Program-made: the position numbers and the translations under genes
In this document: piece by piece, positions 31,977 to 39,750 of the stretch
Layout: each line of letters begins with the position of its first letter
How positions within the stretch are numbered: the stretch's first letter is position 1
Origin: Gordonia amarae NBRC 15530
GTDB taxonomy: Bacteria > Actinomycetota > Actinomycetes > Mycobacteriales > Mycobacteriaceae
Direction of reading: 5' to 3'
NCBI RefSeq assembly: GCF_000241345.1
Contig: NZ_BAED01000070.1
Span: forward strand, 1 to 44,193
DNA length: 44,193 nucleotides
The notes under the pieces: generated by a model
The model's input: the letters and a program-made list of their open reading frames with translations, nothing else
Told to the model about the DNA's origin: nothing
The model's database searches: none

Positions 31977-32951
31977 TCAGAACAGGGCACTGGCCAGTTT
32001 GCGCCGCGCCGTGACCACGAACGGTTCGGCCGGGTCGAAGAGCTCGAAGAGTTCCAGCAGGCGGGTGCGGGCCGCGGTGCGGTCGTCGCCCGAAGCCACC
32101 TTGACCAGGGCGATGATGCGGTCGAAGGCGGCTTCCGGTTGCTGATTGGCGAGCAGCACGTCGGCGGCCGCGAGCTGGGCGTCGACGTCGCCGGGCGCGG
32201 CGGTCTGCACGATCGACGGATCGTGCGCACTGGCCCGGATCATGAACTCCAGGTTGCGCACCAGCGACGCCGCCTCAAGGTTGCCCGGTTCCTCGGCGAC
32301 GATCGCCTTGTACGCCTCCAGCGCACCGGCGAAATCGCCGGCGTTCATCTTGTCGTCGGCAGCCGCCATCCGCTCATCGACCACGGGCTCGTCCACGGCC
32401 TCGCCGGGAGCACCGGTGAAGGTATGGCCGACCTTGGCCAGGATGTCGTCGATCCAGGCGGCGACCTGCCCGGCGGGCTGCACACCCTGGAACGCGGTGA
32501 CCGGCTGCCCCTGGGCGATCGCGATGACCATCGGGATCGACTGCGCCCGGAATGCCTGTGCGATACCGGGATTGGCGTCGACATCCACCTTCGCGAGCAC
32601 CCACGCCCCGTTGGCCTGCGCTGCCAGGGACTCCAGGATCGGCGAGAGCTGCTTACACGGACCGCACCACGTGGCCCACAGGTCGACGACGACGAGCTGA
32701 CGGGTGGAGCGTTCGATGACGTCCGTCTCGAACGTGGCGTCGGTGACGTCGATGACCGCCGGGCCACCACCGGCGGGAGGTGTCTGACCGGCGTGGCCGG
32801 GGGCCGCGGACGGTGGCGATTGCGGGGCGGGTCCGCGACTCTGGGATGCAGCCCGCTGGGCGTCCGCGCGTTCCTTCAAGGCTGTGAGGTCCACCGCACC
32901 GGACATTGCAACGGCAGCGGCGGCCTGCTGCCGACGAGTAGGTCGTGTCAC
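31977..32951 (-). CDS. YbbN/CnoX-like thioredoxin-TPR co-chaperone
   Basis: A 324-residue protein. After a Pro/Ala-rich linker (residues 1-65) comes a thioredoxin domain with the active site WATWCGPCKQLSP (about residues 92-104), then VDVDANPGIAQAFRAQSIP. The last 140 residues are TPR-like helices. The CPC disulfide site is complete, so it can be redox-active. The E. coli relative CnoX (YbbN) protects substrates from oxidation and transfers them to chaperonins. GTG at 32951 follows GGAGAG closely; ATG at 32906 is an alternative. It corresponds to Rv1324. Confidence 0.9.
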   Translation of the reverse strand: MTRPTRRQQAAAAVAMSGAVDLTALKERADAQRAASQSRGPAPQSPPSAAPGHAGQTPPAGGGPAVIDVTDATFETDVIERSTRQLVVVDLWATWCGPCKQLSPILESLAAQANGAWVLAKVDVDANPGIAQAFRAQSIPMVIAIAQGQPVTAFQGVQPAGQVAAWIDDILAKVGHTFTGAPGEAVDEPVVDERMAAADDKMNAGDFAGALEAYKAIVAEEPGNLEAASLVRNLEFMIRASAHDPSIVQTAAPGDVDAQLAAADVLLANQQPEAAFDRIIALVKVASGDDRTAARTRLLELFELFDPAEPFVVTARRKLASALF

Positions 32952-32963
32952 CTCTCCAGTGTG

Positions 32964-34190
32964 TCACGACGTAGGTGAGATGCGGTTACGGGGAGCGACC
33001 ACACCGGCGGCCGCCGCCGCAAACGCCAGCGCCACGACGGCGACGACCAGTGCCCCGTTCAGCCCGACGGCGCCGCTGAGGAAGCCGATGACTGCGGGAC
33101 CGGCGAGCATGCCGAGGTAGCCACACCCGACGACCACCGAGATCGCCCGGCCGCTCGCCCGCACCGTGAGGTTTCCGGCGGCGGTGAAGATCTGCGGGAT
33201 CAGCCCGGCCAGGCCGATGCCGAACACCGTCCAGCCCGCGATGGCCAGCGGTGCGACGGGTGCCAGCACAGCAACGGTCATCCCCACGGCCCCGATGAGT
33301 GCGCCGTACCGGACCAGGCGCACCGCGCCGACGGACGCGGTGATCCGGTCGATACCCAGGCGCGCCACCGTCATCGCCGCGCTGAACGCGCCGAAAGTGA
33401 TGGCACCGATCGCCTCGGTGGTGCCGAAGGTCTCCACGACGTGCAGCGCACTCCAGTCGTAGGCCGTGCCCTCGGCGAGCATCAGCGCGAACGCGACCAG
33501 TGCCATCAAGCCCAGCTGCCGCAGATCCACCTCATGCCACCACCGCGATCCACGACTGCTCGATGTCTCCGGCTCCCCCGCGGCTTCGCCGGGCAGCACC
33601 TCGATCGTCGGATCGCCGTATCCGCGCGGCACCAGCCATCGCCGGACAGCGGCCACCGCCGCGGCACCGAACACGGCGGCGCCGATCACCGTCGGCACCA
33701 CCCCGGCATCGAGCCACAGGGTCAATGCCACCAGGCCGGAGCCGAGCAGACTCCCGACGGAGAAGTATCCGTGGAACGCCGACATGATGGGCCTGCGGTA
33801 CGCGCGCTCCACGGCGACGGCCTGCGCGTTCATTGACACGTCGAGCGCCCCGTTGGCGAACCCGAACAGCGCCAGCGACGCCGCGAGCGCCTCTGGATTG
33901 CGCGCCAGCGCCGGACCGATGATCGCGACGCTGAGCAGCAGCGCGGCGGCGATCGTGGTGGGACGTGACCCCCACCGGTCGATCACCGGGCCGCACAGTT
34001 GCATCGCCACGAAGGCCGACGCCCCGATCAGCAGCAGCAGGCCACCGAGCTGGGCGTGCGACACATGCGCCCGCTCCGTGATCACCGGGATGTGGGCCAC
34101 CCACAGCGCGGCGAGGAAACCGTTCAGCGCGAAGACCGCGGTGACGCTGCGCCGGGCCCGGACCGCGGGAGGACCGTCGGCGGGCGTCAC
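32964..34190 (-). CDS. MFS transporter
   Basis: A 408-residue major facilitator with about 12 helices in two halves, joined by a polar central loop (about residues 200-225, PGEAAGEPETSSSRGSR). The half begins FALNGFLAALWVAHIPVITERAHV, and FGFANGALDVSMNAQAVAVERAYRRPIMSAFHGYFSVGSLLGSGLV is typical of the FucP/YbjJ-like branch of sugar or drug carriers. ATG start (34190) is close to the DUF3817 gene stop, with 8 nt between them. Substrate unknown. It may form an operon with the DUF3817 gene and the YbbN-like gene. Confidence 0.9.
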   Translation of the reverse strand: MTPADGPPAVRARRSVTAVFALNGFLAALWVAHIPVITERAHVSHAQLGGLLLLIGASAFVAMQLCGPVIDRWGSRPTTIAAALLLSVAIIGPALARNPEALAASLALFGFANGALDVSMNAQAVAVERAYRRPIMSAFHGYFSVGSLLGSGLVALTLWLDAGVVPTVIGAAVFGAAAVAAVRRWLVPRGYGDPTIEVLPGEAAGEPETSSSRGSRWWHEVDLRQLGLMALVAFALMLAEGTAYDWSALHVVETFGTTEAIGAITFGAFSAAMTVARLGIDRITASVGAVRLVRYGALIGAVGMTVAVLAPVAPLAIAGWTVFGIGLAGLIPQIFTAAGNLTVRASGRAISVVVGCGYLGMLAGPAVIGFLSGAVGLNGALVVAVVALAFAAAAAGVVAPRNRISPTS

Positions 34191-34198
34191 CCCGCGGA

Positions 34199-34564
34199 CT
34201 ACGCGGTCGCCGGAGATGTCGACGCGGAACCGGTCGAGAGCTCGGCGAGGTGCCCGTTACGCGCGGCCCACCACTCGAACACGAGCGTGCCGAACGGCGG
34301 GATGCTGGAGACCAGCGCCAGCCCGGTCACCTTGACGTTCCAGGCCAGTGCCTTCGCGGTGAGGAAGGAGATCGCCACGAAGGCGATGAACACGATCCCG
34401 TGCACCATGCCCGGCACCTGCACCGCACCGTCGTTGTCGGCGACCCGCTTGACGATCATCGCGATGATCAGGGCGAACCACGTGATCGCCTCAAGAATTG
34501 CGACAAAACGGAACCGCTTGGCGGGCGTGCTGAAATCGAAGAAGTCTTTCACCATGCCCACCAT
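34199..34564 (-). CDS. DUF3817 membrane protein (paralogue 2)
   Basis: A 121-residue protein with three hydrophobic helices: FVAILEAITWFALIIAMIV, MVHGIVFIAFVAISFLTA and VTGLALVSSIPPFGTLVFEWWA. The VHG, IP and FE landmarks match the DUF3817 gene at 9399-9743, although the two are clearly divergent. ATG at 34564 or 34555 can start it. It lies directly upstream of the MFS gene on the same strand, 8 nt apart, unlike paralogue 1, which is beside lprD. Function unknown. Confidence 0.85.
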   Translation of the reverse strand: MVGMVKDFFDFSTPAKRFRFVAILEAITWFALIIAMIVKRVADNDGAVQVPGMVHGIVFIAFVAISFLTAKALAWNVKVTGLALVSSIPPFGTLVFEWWAARNGHLAELSTGSASTSPATA

Positions 34565-34616
34565 TGTGCCGAACGTCCCGGACCGACTACGACAAGGTGT
34601 AGTACAGATCTCCTTT

Positions 34617-35801
34617 TCAGGCCTTCGGAACCCGCACGATCAGGGCGTCGCCCTGACCACCGGCACCGCACAGCGCGGCCGCACCGATGCCGCCACCACG
34701 ACGCTGCAGTTCGAGCGCGAGGTGCAAGGTGATGCGGGCGCCCGAGGTGCCGATCGGGTGGCCGATGGCGATGGCGCCGCCGTTGACGTTGACGATGGCA
34801 TCGTCGATTCCGAGTTGCTTGGCCGAGGCCAGTCCGACGGCCGCGAAGGCCTCGTTGATCTCGACGAGATCCAGGTCGGACACCGCGATTCCCTCACGGG
34901 CACAAGCCTTCTCGATGGCATTCGCGGGCTGCGCCTGCAGGCTGGAGTCGGGCCCGGCGACGACGCCGTGTGCGCCGATCTCGGCCAGCCAGGTGACGCC
35001 GAGTTCCTCGGCCTTGGCCTTGCTCATCACCACGACCGCCGCGGCACCGTCGGAGATCTGCGAGGAGTTGCCCGCGGTCAGGGTGCCGTCCTTGCGGAAC
35101 GCCGGACGCAGCCGGCCCAGCGAATCGGTGGAGGTGTCGGCGCGCACGCCCTCGTCCACGGTGAACTCGATCGGGTCACCCTTGCGCTGCGGGATGCTGA
35201 CCGGCACGATCTCGTCGGCGAACACGCCGTTCTTCTGCGCGGCGGCGGCCAGCTGGTGGCTGCGGGCGGCGAATTCGTCCTGCTGCTCGCGGGTGAAGCC
35301 GTCGGTGTCGTTGCCCTGCTCGGTGAGCAGGCCCATCGCCTGATCGGTGAACACGTCGTGCAGGCCGTCGAAGGCGGTGTGATCGAGGATCTCGGCATTG
35401 CCGTACCGGTAGCCGCCGCGCGCACCCGGGAGGATGTAAGGAGCCTGCGTCATCGACTCCTGGCCGCCGGCCACGACGACGTCGAACTCGCCGGCGCGGA
35501 TGAGCTGATCGGCCAGCGCGATCGCGTCGATGCCCGACAGGCACATCTTGTTGATGCTCAGCGCGGGCACGTCCCAGCCGATACCGGCCTTGATGGCGGT
35601 CTGCCGGGCGGGCATCTGGCCGGCGCCCGCGGTGAGGACCTGGCCCATGATCACGTACTGCACCTCGGAGGCCGGGACACCCGCCTTCTCCAGTGCGCCC
35701 TTGATGGCGACGGCACCCAGGTCGACGCCGCTGAAATCTTTGAGCCCGCCGCTCAGGCGACCGAAGGGCGTGCGTGCACCGGCGACTATGACCGTCGACA
35801 T
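34617..35801 (-). CDS. fadA4: Acetyl-CoA acetyltransferase (thiolase)
   Basis: A 394-residue thiolase catalysing reversible condensation or cleavage of acyl-CoA. The acylated cysteine is in NKMCLSGIDAIALA (about residue 88), the catalytic His in GGAIAIGHPIGTSGAR (about 350), and the second Cys in LCGAGGQGDA (about 380). ATG at 35801 follows GGAGG 8 nt upstream. It corresponds to Rv1323 (fadA4) and is divergent from the methylmalonyl-CoA epimerase gene, as in mycobacteria. Likely roles are ketone or short-chain fatty acid metabolism. Confidence 0.95.
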   Translation of the reverse strand: MSTVIVAGARTPFGRLSGGLKDFSGVDLGAVAIKGALEKAGVPASEVQYVIMGQVLTAGAGQMPARQTAIKAGIGWDVPALSINKMCLSGIDAIALADQLIRAGEFDVVVAGGQESMTQAPYILPGARGGYRYGNAEILDHTAFDGLHDVFTDQAMGLLTEQGNDTDGFTREQQDEFAARSHQLAAAAQKNGVFADEIVPVSIPQRKGDPIEFTVDEGVRADTSTDSLGRLRPAFRKDGTLTAGNSSQISDGAAAVVVMSKAKAEELGVTWLAEIGAHGVVAGPDSSLQAQPANAIEKACAREGIAVSDLDLVEINEAFAAVGLASAKQLGIDDAIVNVNGGAIAIGHPIGTSGARITLHLALELQRRGGGIGAAALCGAGGQGDALIVRVPKA

Positions 35802-35891
35802 TGGGAAGACCTCCACGGTTGTTCAGGGTCCGAACCGCCCCGCACCGGCACCAATCGACCGAGCGGGCGTTCGGGCGTACCCGATTAACGC

Positions 35892-35897
35892 TACCGT
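35892..35897 (+). promoter_or_regulatory. -10 element, leaderless epimerase transcript
   Basis: TACCGT ends 6 nt before the ATG at 35904. The intervening GAGACC leaves no room for a normal ribosome site. Confidence 0.45.
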
Positions 35898-35903
35898 GAG
35901 ACC

Positions 35904-36398
35904 ATGACCACACAATCGGCAGACCCCGCTGCCACCCCAGCCACCGCCCTCATCGCCGACCTCGTCACCGCCGTCGATCATGTCGGCATCGCGGTGCCCG
36001 ATCTCGACGCCGCCAAGAAGTGGTATGAGGACAACCTCGGCTTCGTCACGCTGCATCAGGAGACCAACGCCGAGCAGGGTGTCGAGGAGGCCATGATCGG
36101 CCCCGCCGGCGCCGACGCCTCGGGTGCCGCCGTCATCCAGCTCCTCGCCCCGCTCAACGAGGAGTCGACGATCGCCAAGTTCATCGCCCGCAGCGGCCCC
36201 GGCCTGCAGCAGCTCGCCGTCCGGGTCACCGATGTGGACGCGGTCTGCGAGCGACTCACCGGTGCCGGCGTGCGCGTGCTGTACCCCGCCCCCAAGCGCG
36301 GCACCGCAGATTCGCGAATCAATTTCGTTCATCCCAAAGATGCTGGTGGCGTCCTTCTTGAGCTCGTGGAGCCGGCCGCGCACAACGTAGGCCACTGA
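35904..36398 (+). CDS. Methylmalonyl-CoA epimerase
   Basis: A 164-residue vicinal-oxygen-chelate (glyoxalase-fold) protein that interconverts (R)- and (S)-methylmalonyl-CoA in propionate metabolism. The metal ligands are expected at His in DHVGIAVPDL (about residue 26), in the QLAVRVTDVD segment and at Glu in GVLLELVEP near the end. IQLLAPLNEESTIAKFIARSGPGLQQLAVRV is a family signature. The first 20 residues are a variable polar extension. It is divergent from fadA4 and 25 nt before the DivIVA-like gene, the same context as Rv1322A. Confidence 0.93.
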   Translation: MTTQSADPAATPATALIADLVTAVDHVGIAVPDLDAAKKWYEDNLGFVTLHQETNAEQGVEEAMIGPAGADASGAAVIQLLAPLNEESTIAKFIARSGPGLQQLAVRVTDVDAVCERLTGAGVRVLYPAPKRGTADSRINFVHPKDAGGVLLELVEPAAHNVGH

Positions 36399-36410
36399 CG
36401 CCGACTCGGC

Positions 36411-36416
36411 TAAACT
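36411..36416 (+). promoter_or_regulatory. -10 element, leaderless DivIVA-like transcript
   Basis: TAAACT ends 7 nt before the ATG at 36424. Confidence 0.45.
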
Positions 36417-36423
36417 CTGCGGC

Positions 36424-37473
36424 ATGGCAGCTGGACCCGGGACGGATACATTCACCGTAGTGATGCGCGGTTTCGATCGCGAACAAGTGATCGAACATCT
36501 GCGGCGCGTCGACGCCGAGATGCGGCTGCTCGCAGCCGACCGGGACGCGGCCGCGGCCAACGCCCGGGAACTGGCCGCGCACCTCGACAGCGCCCGCGAC
36601 GAGATCGCCGAACTGCGCGGCGAGGTCGACCGGCTGTCGGTGCCGCCGACCACCGCCCAGGGCATGAGCGAACGTCTGTCCCGGATGTTGCAACTCGCTT
36701 CCGACGAGGCCTCCGAGATGCGTGCGGAGGCCTCCTCGGAAGCCGCGGAGACGCTGTCCATCGCGCGCCAGGAGTCCGACGGCCTGCGTAAGACCGCCAA
36801 GGACGATGCGGAGAAGACCCGTTCCGAGGCCCAGGCGTTCGCGAACAAACTCAAGCGTGACGCGCAGACCAACGCAGAGAAGACCAAGCGCGACGCCACC
36901 GCCGACGCCGAGAAGGTGCGCCGCGAGGCACATTCGCTCGCCGACAAGACGGTCAAAGATGCGCAGGCGACCGCCGAGAAGACGGTCCAGGAGGCACAGA
37001 CCTTCGCCGAGAAGACGCGCACCGAGGCCCAGTCGTTCTCCGACAAGACGCGTGGTGAGGCGCAGGCGTTCGCCAAGTCGACCACCGACGAGAGCAAGGC
37101 GCTCGCCGAGAAGACCACCAACGAGGCCAAGGCCCTCGGCGACAAGCGCATCGCCGAGGCCACCGAACGCGCCCGTGAGATCCGCGAGAAGGCGGATACA
37201 GATGCACAGGCCACCCGGGAGCGCGCCCGCGAGATCGCGCAGGCCCGCCTGGCCCGCTCCCGCGAGTTGCTCGGCTCCGCGGACACGGTGCGCCGCAACA
37301 TCATCAGTCAGGTCATCGAGATCCGCAGCCTGCTCAACGAACTGCCCGAGAAGCTCACCCACGAGGGCAAAGACGATCCACTGCTGCTGGCCTCGGAGGT
37401 CGACGACGTCGACCTGATCAACAAGACGCTGACCGGCGAGGCGAAGATCACACCAGGCAAGGCACGCCACTGA
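36424..37473 (+). CDS. DivIVA-like coiled-coil protein with long 11-residue repeat
   Basis: A 349-residue, almost wholly helical and highly charged protein. Residues about 8-70 resemble a DivIVA-type N-terminal domain (TFTVVMRGFDREQVIEHLRRVD then coiled coil). Residues 129-260 are about twelve back-to-back 11-residue units such as AEKTRSEAQAF and AEKTKRDATAD. Such hendecads form long, weakly supercoiled helices and resemble group 3 LEA or apolipoprotein-like segments. No membrane segment or signal. The last 60 residues form a non-repetitive tail (VRRNIISQVIEIRSLLNELPEKL). It is probably a polar-growth or cell-envelope scaffold. Its 11-mer block could bind membranes by amphipathic helix; that is inference. 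Confidence 0.85.
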   Translation: MAAGPGTDTFTVVMRGFDREQVIEHLRRVDAEMRLLAADRDAAAANARELAAHLDSARDEIAELRGEVDRLSVPPTTAQGMSERLSRMLQLASDEASEMRAEASSEAAETLSIARQESDGLRKTAKDDAEKTRSEAQAFANKLKRDAQTNAEKTKRDATADAEKVRREAHSLADKTVKDAQATAEKTVQEAQTFAEKTRTEAQSFSDKTRGEAQAFAKSTTDESKALAEKTTNEAKALGDKRIAEATERAREIREKADTDAQATRERAREIAQARLARSRELLGSADTVRRNIISQVIEIRSLLNELPEKLTHEGKDDPLLLASEVDDVDLINKTLTGEAKITPGKARH

Positions 37474-37487
37474 CCACCCGGCCGGGC

Positions 37488-37516
37488 ACCGGGCGCACCA
37501 TCGGCCGGCGCCCGGT
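37488..37516. terminator. Bidirectional hairpin between DivIVA-like gene and nucS
   Basis: ACCGGGCGC pairs with GCGCCCGGT (9 bp, 11-nt loop) between the convergent genes. Its last base is the first base of the nucS stop region. Confidence 0.6.
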
Positions 37517-38199
37517 CAGAACAACCGGAACTCGGTGCTCTCGGTACCGCGCAGCTCCTCGTAATCGAGCACCACGCACCGGATGCCGCGGTCCTCGGCG
37601 AGCGTGCGCGCCTGCGGCTTGATCTGCTGGGCCGCGAACACCCCCGACACCGGAGCGATCGTCGTGTCGCGGTTGAGAAGTTCGAGGTAGCGGGTGAGTT
37701 GCTCGACACCGTCGATCTCACCGCGCCGCTTGATCTCCACCGCCACCGTCGCACCGTCTGCGTCACGGCACAGGATGTCGACGGGCCCGATCGCGGTCAT
37801 ATACTCGCGCCGGATCAGGGTGTGCCCGGCGCCGAGCGTCTCGATATGTTCGGCGAGCAGTTCCTGCAGATGCGCCTCCACACCGTCCTTCACCAGGCCG
37901 GGGTCGACGCCGAGTTCGTGCTGGGAGTCGTGTTCGACCGAAGCGATGGTGATCCGCAGTTCCTCGCCCGCCTTGTTGGTGACCACCCAGTAGGCCTGCG
38001 CCTCGGTGCCCTCGGGCACCTGCGCCTCGGTGAGCCGGCAGGGCGGGCTCATCCAGTTGAGCGGCTTGTAGGCGCGGTCGTCGGCGTGCACGCTGACTGA
38101 ACCGTCGGACTTGACCAGCAGCAGCCGCTTTGCCATCGGGAGGTGGGCCGTGAGCCGTCCGACGTAGTCGACCTGGCATTCCGCAATCACCAAACGCAT
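37516..38199 (-). CDS. nucS: Mismatch-specific endonuclease NucS/EndoMS
   Basis: A 227-residue nuclease that replaces MutSL in most actinobacteria by cutting both strands at mismatches such as G-T. The N-terminal DNA-binding and dimerisation half includes YKPLNWMSPP. The RecB-like catalytic core is GPVDILCRDADGATVAVEIKRRGEIDGVEQL, with Asp, Glu and Lys of the PD-(D/E)xK site. The C-terminus TEFRLF fits a sliding-clamp binding tail. ATG at 38199 has a TAGACT -10 element 7 nt upstream, so it is probably leaderless. It corresponds to Rv1321c. Confidence 0.97.
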   Translation of the reverse strand: MRLVIAECQVDYVGRLTAHLPMAKRLLLVKSDGSVSVHADDRAYKPLNWMSPPCRLTEAQVPEGTEAQAYWVVTNKAGEELRITIASVEHDSQHELGVDPGLVKDGVEAHLQELLAEHIETLGAGHTLIRREYMTAIGPVDILCRDADGATVAVEIKRRGEIDGVEQLTRYLELLNRDTTIAPVSGVFAAQQIKPQARTLAEDRGIRCVVLDYEELRGTESTEFRLF

Positions 38200-38206
38200 C
38201 CCGCCG

Positions 38207-38212
38207 AGTCTA
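38207..38212 (-). promoter_or_regulatory. -10 element, leaderless nucS transcript
   Basis: TAGACT on the minus strand ends 7 nt before the nucS ATG. Confidence 0.45.
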
Positions 38213-38222
38213 GTGGCCTGCC

Positions 38223-39644
38223 CTACACGCCCTCGAGCTGGATCGACTCGGCATCGGCGACTGCCGCCTCCATCGTCGAATGCACATGCGGCAGGATAAT
38301 TTTCGACGATGAATCCACGCCGGATCCGTTCTCGACGCGGCGCAGGCCCTCGCGCACCACACCGTCGGGGTCGACGAGCAGCACCCGCTTGCCCCGTTCG
38401 GCCAGCGTGCTGCCCGCGCCGAGAACCATGCGCCGCGCCACCGGGTCGATCACGTCGATCCGGGAGATCTCGACGATGACGATGTCACAGGCATCGATGT
38501 CGAGGTCGATTCGCCGCAGGACGCTTTCCGCACCGCTGAAGGTGAGATCGCCCTGTAGCTCGTACACCCGCACCCGGTCCCGGCAACCGCGCAGGCGGGC
38601 GCGCTGAGCGCCGGTCCACTCCGTGCCGATCTCGAACTCGCCGATGTCGTAGACGGCGCGGATCGTCACCCGGCTCTCCCGCGTGATGTTGAACATGTGC
38701 AGACCCAGATCCGCCGACAGATGCCGGTAGGTGTCCACGCCCCGCACGCTGTTGCCGTGGTCGTCGAGTCGGGGCGAGAACACCCCGATACCGAGTTGTC
38801 CGGGCAGCGACCCCAGGATTCCACCCCCGACCCCGCTTTTCGCGGGGATACCCACGGACGTCACCCAGTCGCCGGCACCGTCGTACATGCCGCAGGTGGT
38901 CATCACACTGAGCAGGCGCTGCGCGGTGCGCCGGCTGAACACACGCCGCCCGGTGCGCGGATTGACCCCGCCGCAGGCGATCGTGACGCCGACGACCGCG
39001 AGGTCCGCGGTGGTCACCCGCAACGAACACTGCCGGAAGTACAGGTCGAGGGCGGCGTCCGGGTCTGTGCCGAGCACCCCGAAGCTGTCGAGCATGTAGG
39101 CGATGGCCCGGTTGCGTGAGCCCGTCGACTTCTCCGACAGATAGACCTCGTCGTCGATGGTCAGACGCCGGCCGGCGCAGGCCGAGTAGAACTCGACGAG
39201 CTCGGCGAATGCCTCATCGACCACGCCGGGTTCCACCTCGCGATGCTGCGGCAGCAGCAGCGAGGCCGCCGTGATGGCACCGGCATTGATCATCGGGTTG
39301 CGGGGCCTGCGCCTGCTGTCGACGCTGATCTCGTTGAACGCCTCCCCCGACGGCTCCACCCCGATCTTCGCGTCCACGACGTCGGAGCCGTGCCTGCCCA
39401 GCACCATTGCGTACGTCAGCGGTTTGGACATCGACTGGATCGTGAACTCGGTGGTGGTGTCGCCGACCGAGTAGAGGTATCCGTCGTGCGCGCACAGCGA
39501 CAGCCCGTACTGATCCGGATCCACCGCGGCAAGCTCGGGGATGTAGTCGGCCACCGCGCCGGAGCGGTCGTCGGCACACTGGTCGGCGATGTGCTGCAGG
39601 TACCCGGCCACCAGCGATGTGCGGCCCTCGGTCGAGGAGGTCAT
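38223..39644 (-). CDS. glsA: Glutaminase with C-terminal STAS domain
   Basis: A 473-residue fusion. The first 310 residues are a serine-dependent glutaminase (glutamine to glutamate plus ammonia). They carry the SxxK catalytic motif in TIQSMSKPLTYA (about residues 68-79), NPMINAGAI (about 115) and the KSGVGGGILGSLPG loop (about 265). Residues about 355-465 form a STAS domain (VRVYELQGDLTFSGAESVLRRID, VIVEISRIDVIDPVARRM), a fold used in anti-anti-sigma factors and transporters, which may sense nucleotides or partners here. Start ATG at 39644 has a TAGCGT -10 element 7 nt upstream. Confidence 0.93.
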   Translation of the reverse strand: MTSSTEGRTSLVAGYLQHIADQCADDRSGAVADYIPELAAVDPDQYGLSLCAHDGYLYSVGDTTTEFTIQSMSKPLTYAMVLGRHGSDVVDAKIGVEPSGEAFNEISVDSRRRPRNPMINAGAITAASLLLPQHREVEPGVVDEAFAELVEFYSACAGRRLTIDDEVYLSEKSTGSRNRAIAYMLDSFGVLGTDPDAALDLYFRQCSLRVTTADLAVVGVTIACGGVNPRTGRRVFSRRTAQRLLSVMTTCGMYDGAGDWVTSVGIPAKSGVGGGILGSLPGQLGIGVFSPRLDDHGNSVRGVDTYRHLSADLGLHMFNITRESRVTIRAVYDIGEFEIGTEWTGAQRARLRGCRDRVRVYELQGDLTFSGAESVLRRIDLDIDACDIVIVEISRIDVIDPVARRMVLGAGSTLAERGKRVLLVDPDGVVREGLRRVENGSGVDSSSKIILPHVHSTMEAAVADAESIQLEGV

Positions 39645-39651
39645 GCGCCCA

Positions 39652-39657
39652 ACGCTA
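39652..39657 (-). promoter_or_regulatory. -10 element, leaderless glsA transcript
   Basis: TAGCGT on the minus strand ends 7 nt before the glsA ATG. The nearby GGTGAAAT could be part of a -35 region. Confidence 0.4.
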
Positions 39658-39750
39658 CTGGCCCGATTTCACCTCATCCGCCCGGCGCACCCGCATCGCC
39701 CCTGTGCACGTGATTCTCGACAGCGCCGATGATTCGGCGGTGACGTGGTG

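Noticed and set aside
29610..32978. 1122-codon open frame on the plus strand across the MMPL and YbbN-like genes
   Set aside because: It is extremely His/Arg/Gly/Asp-rich and lies opposite two well-supported genes and a terminator; high-GC codon shadow.
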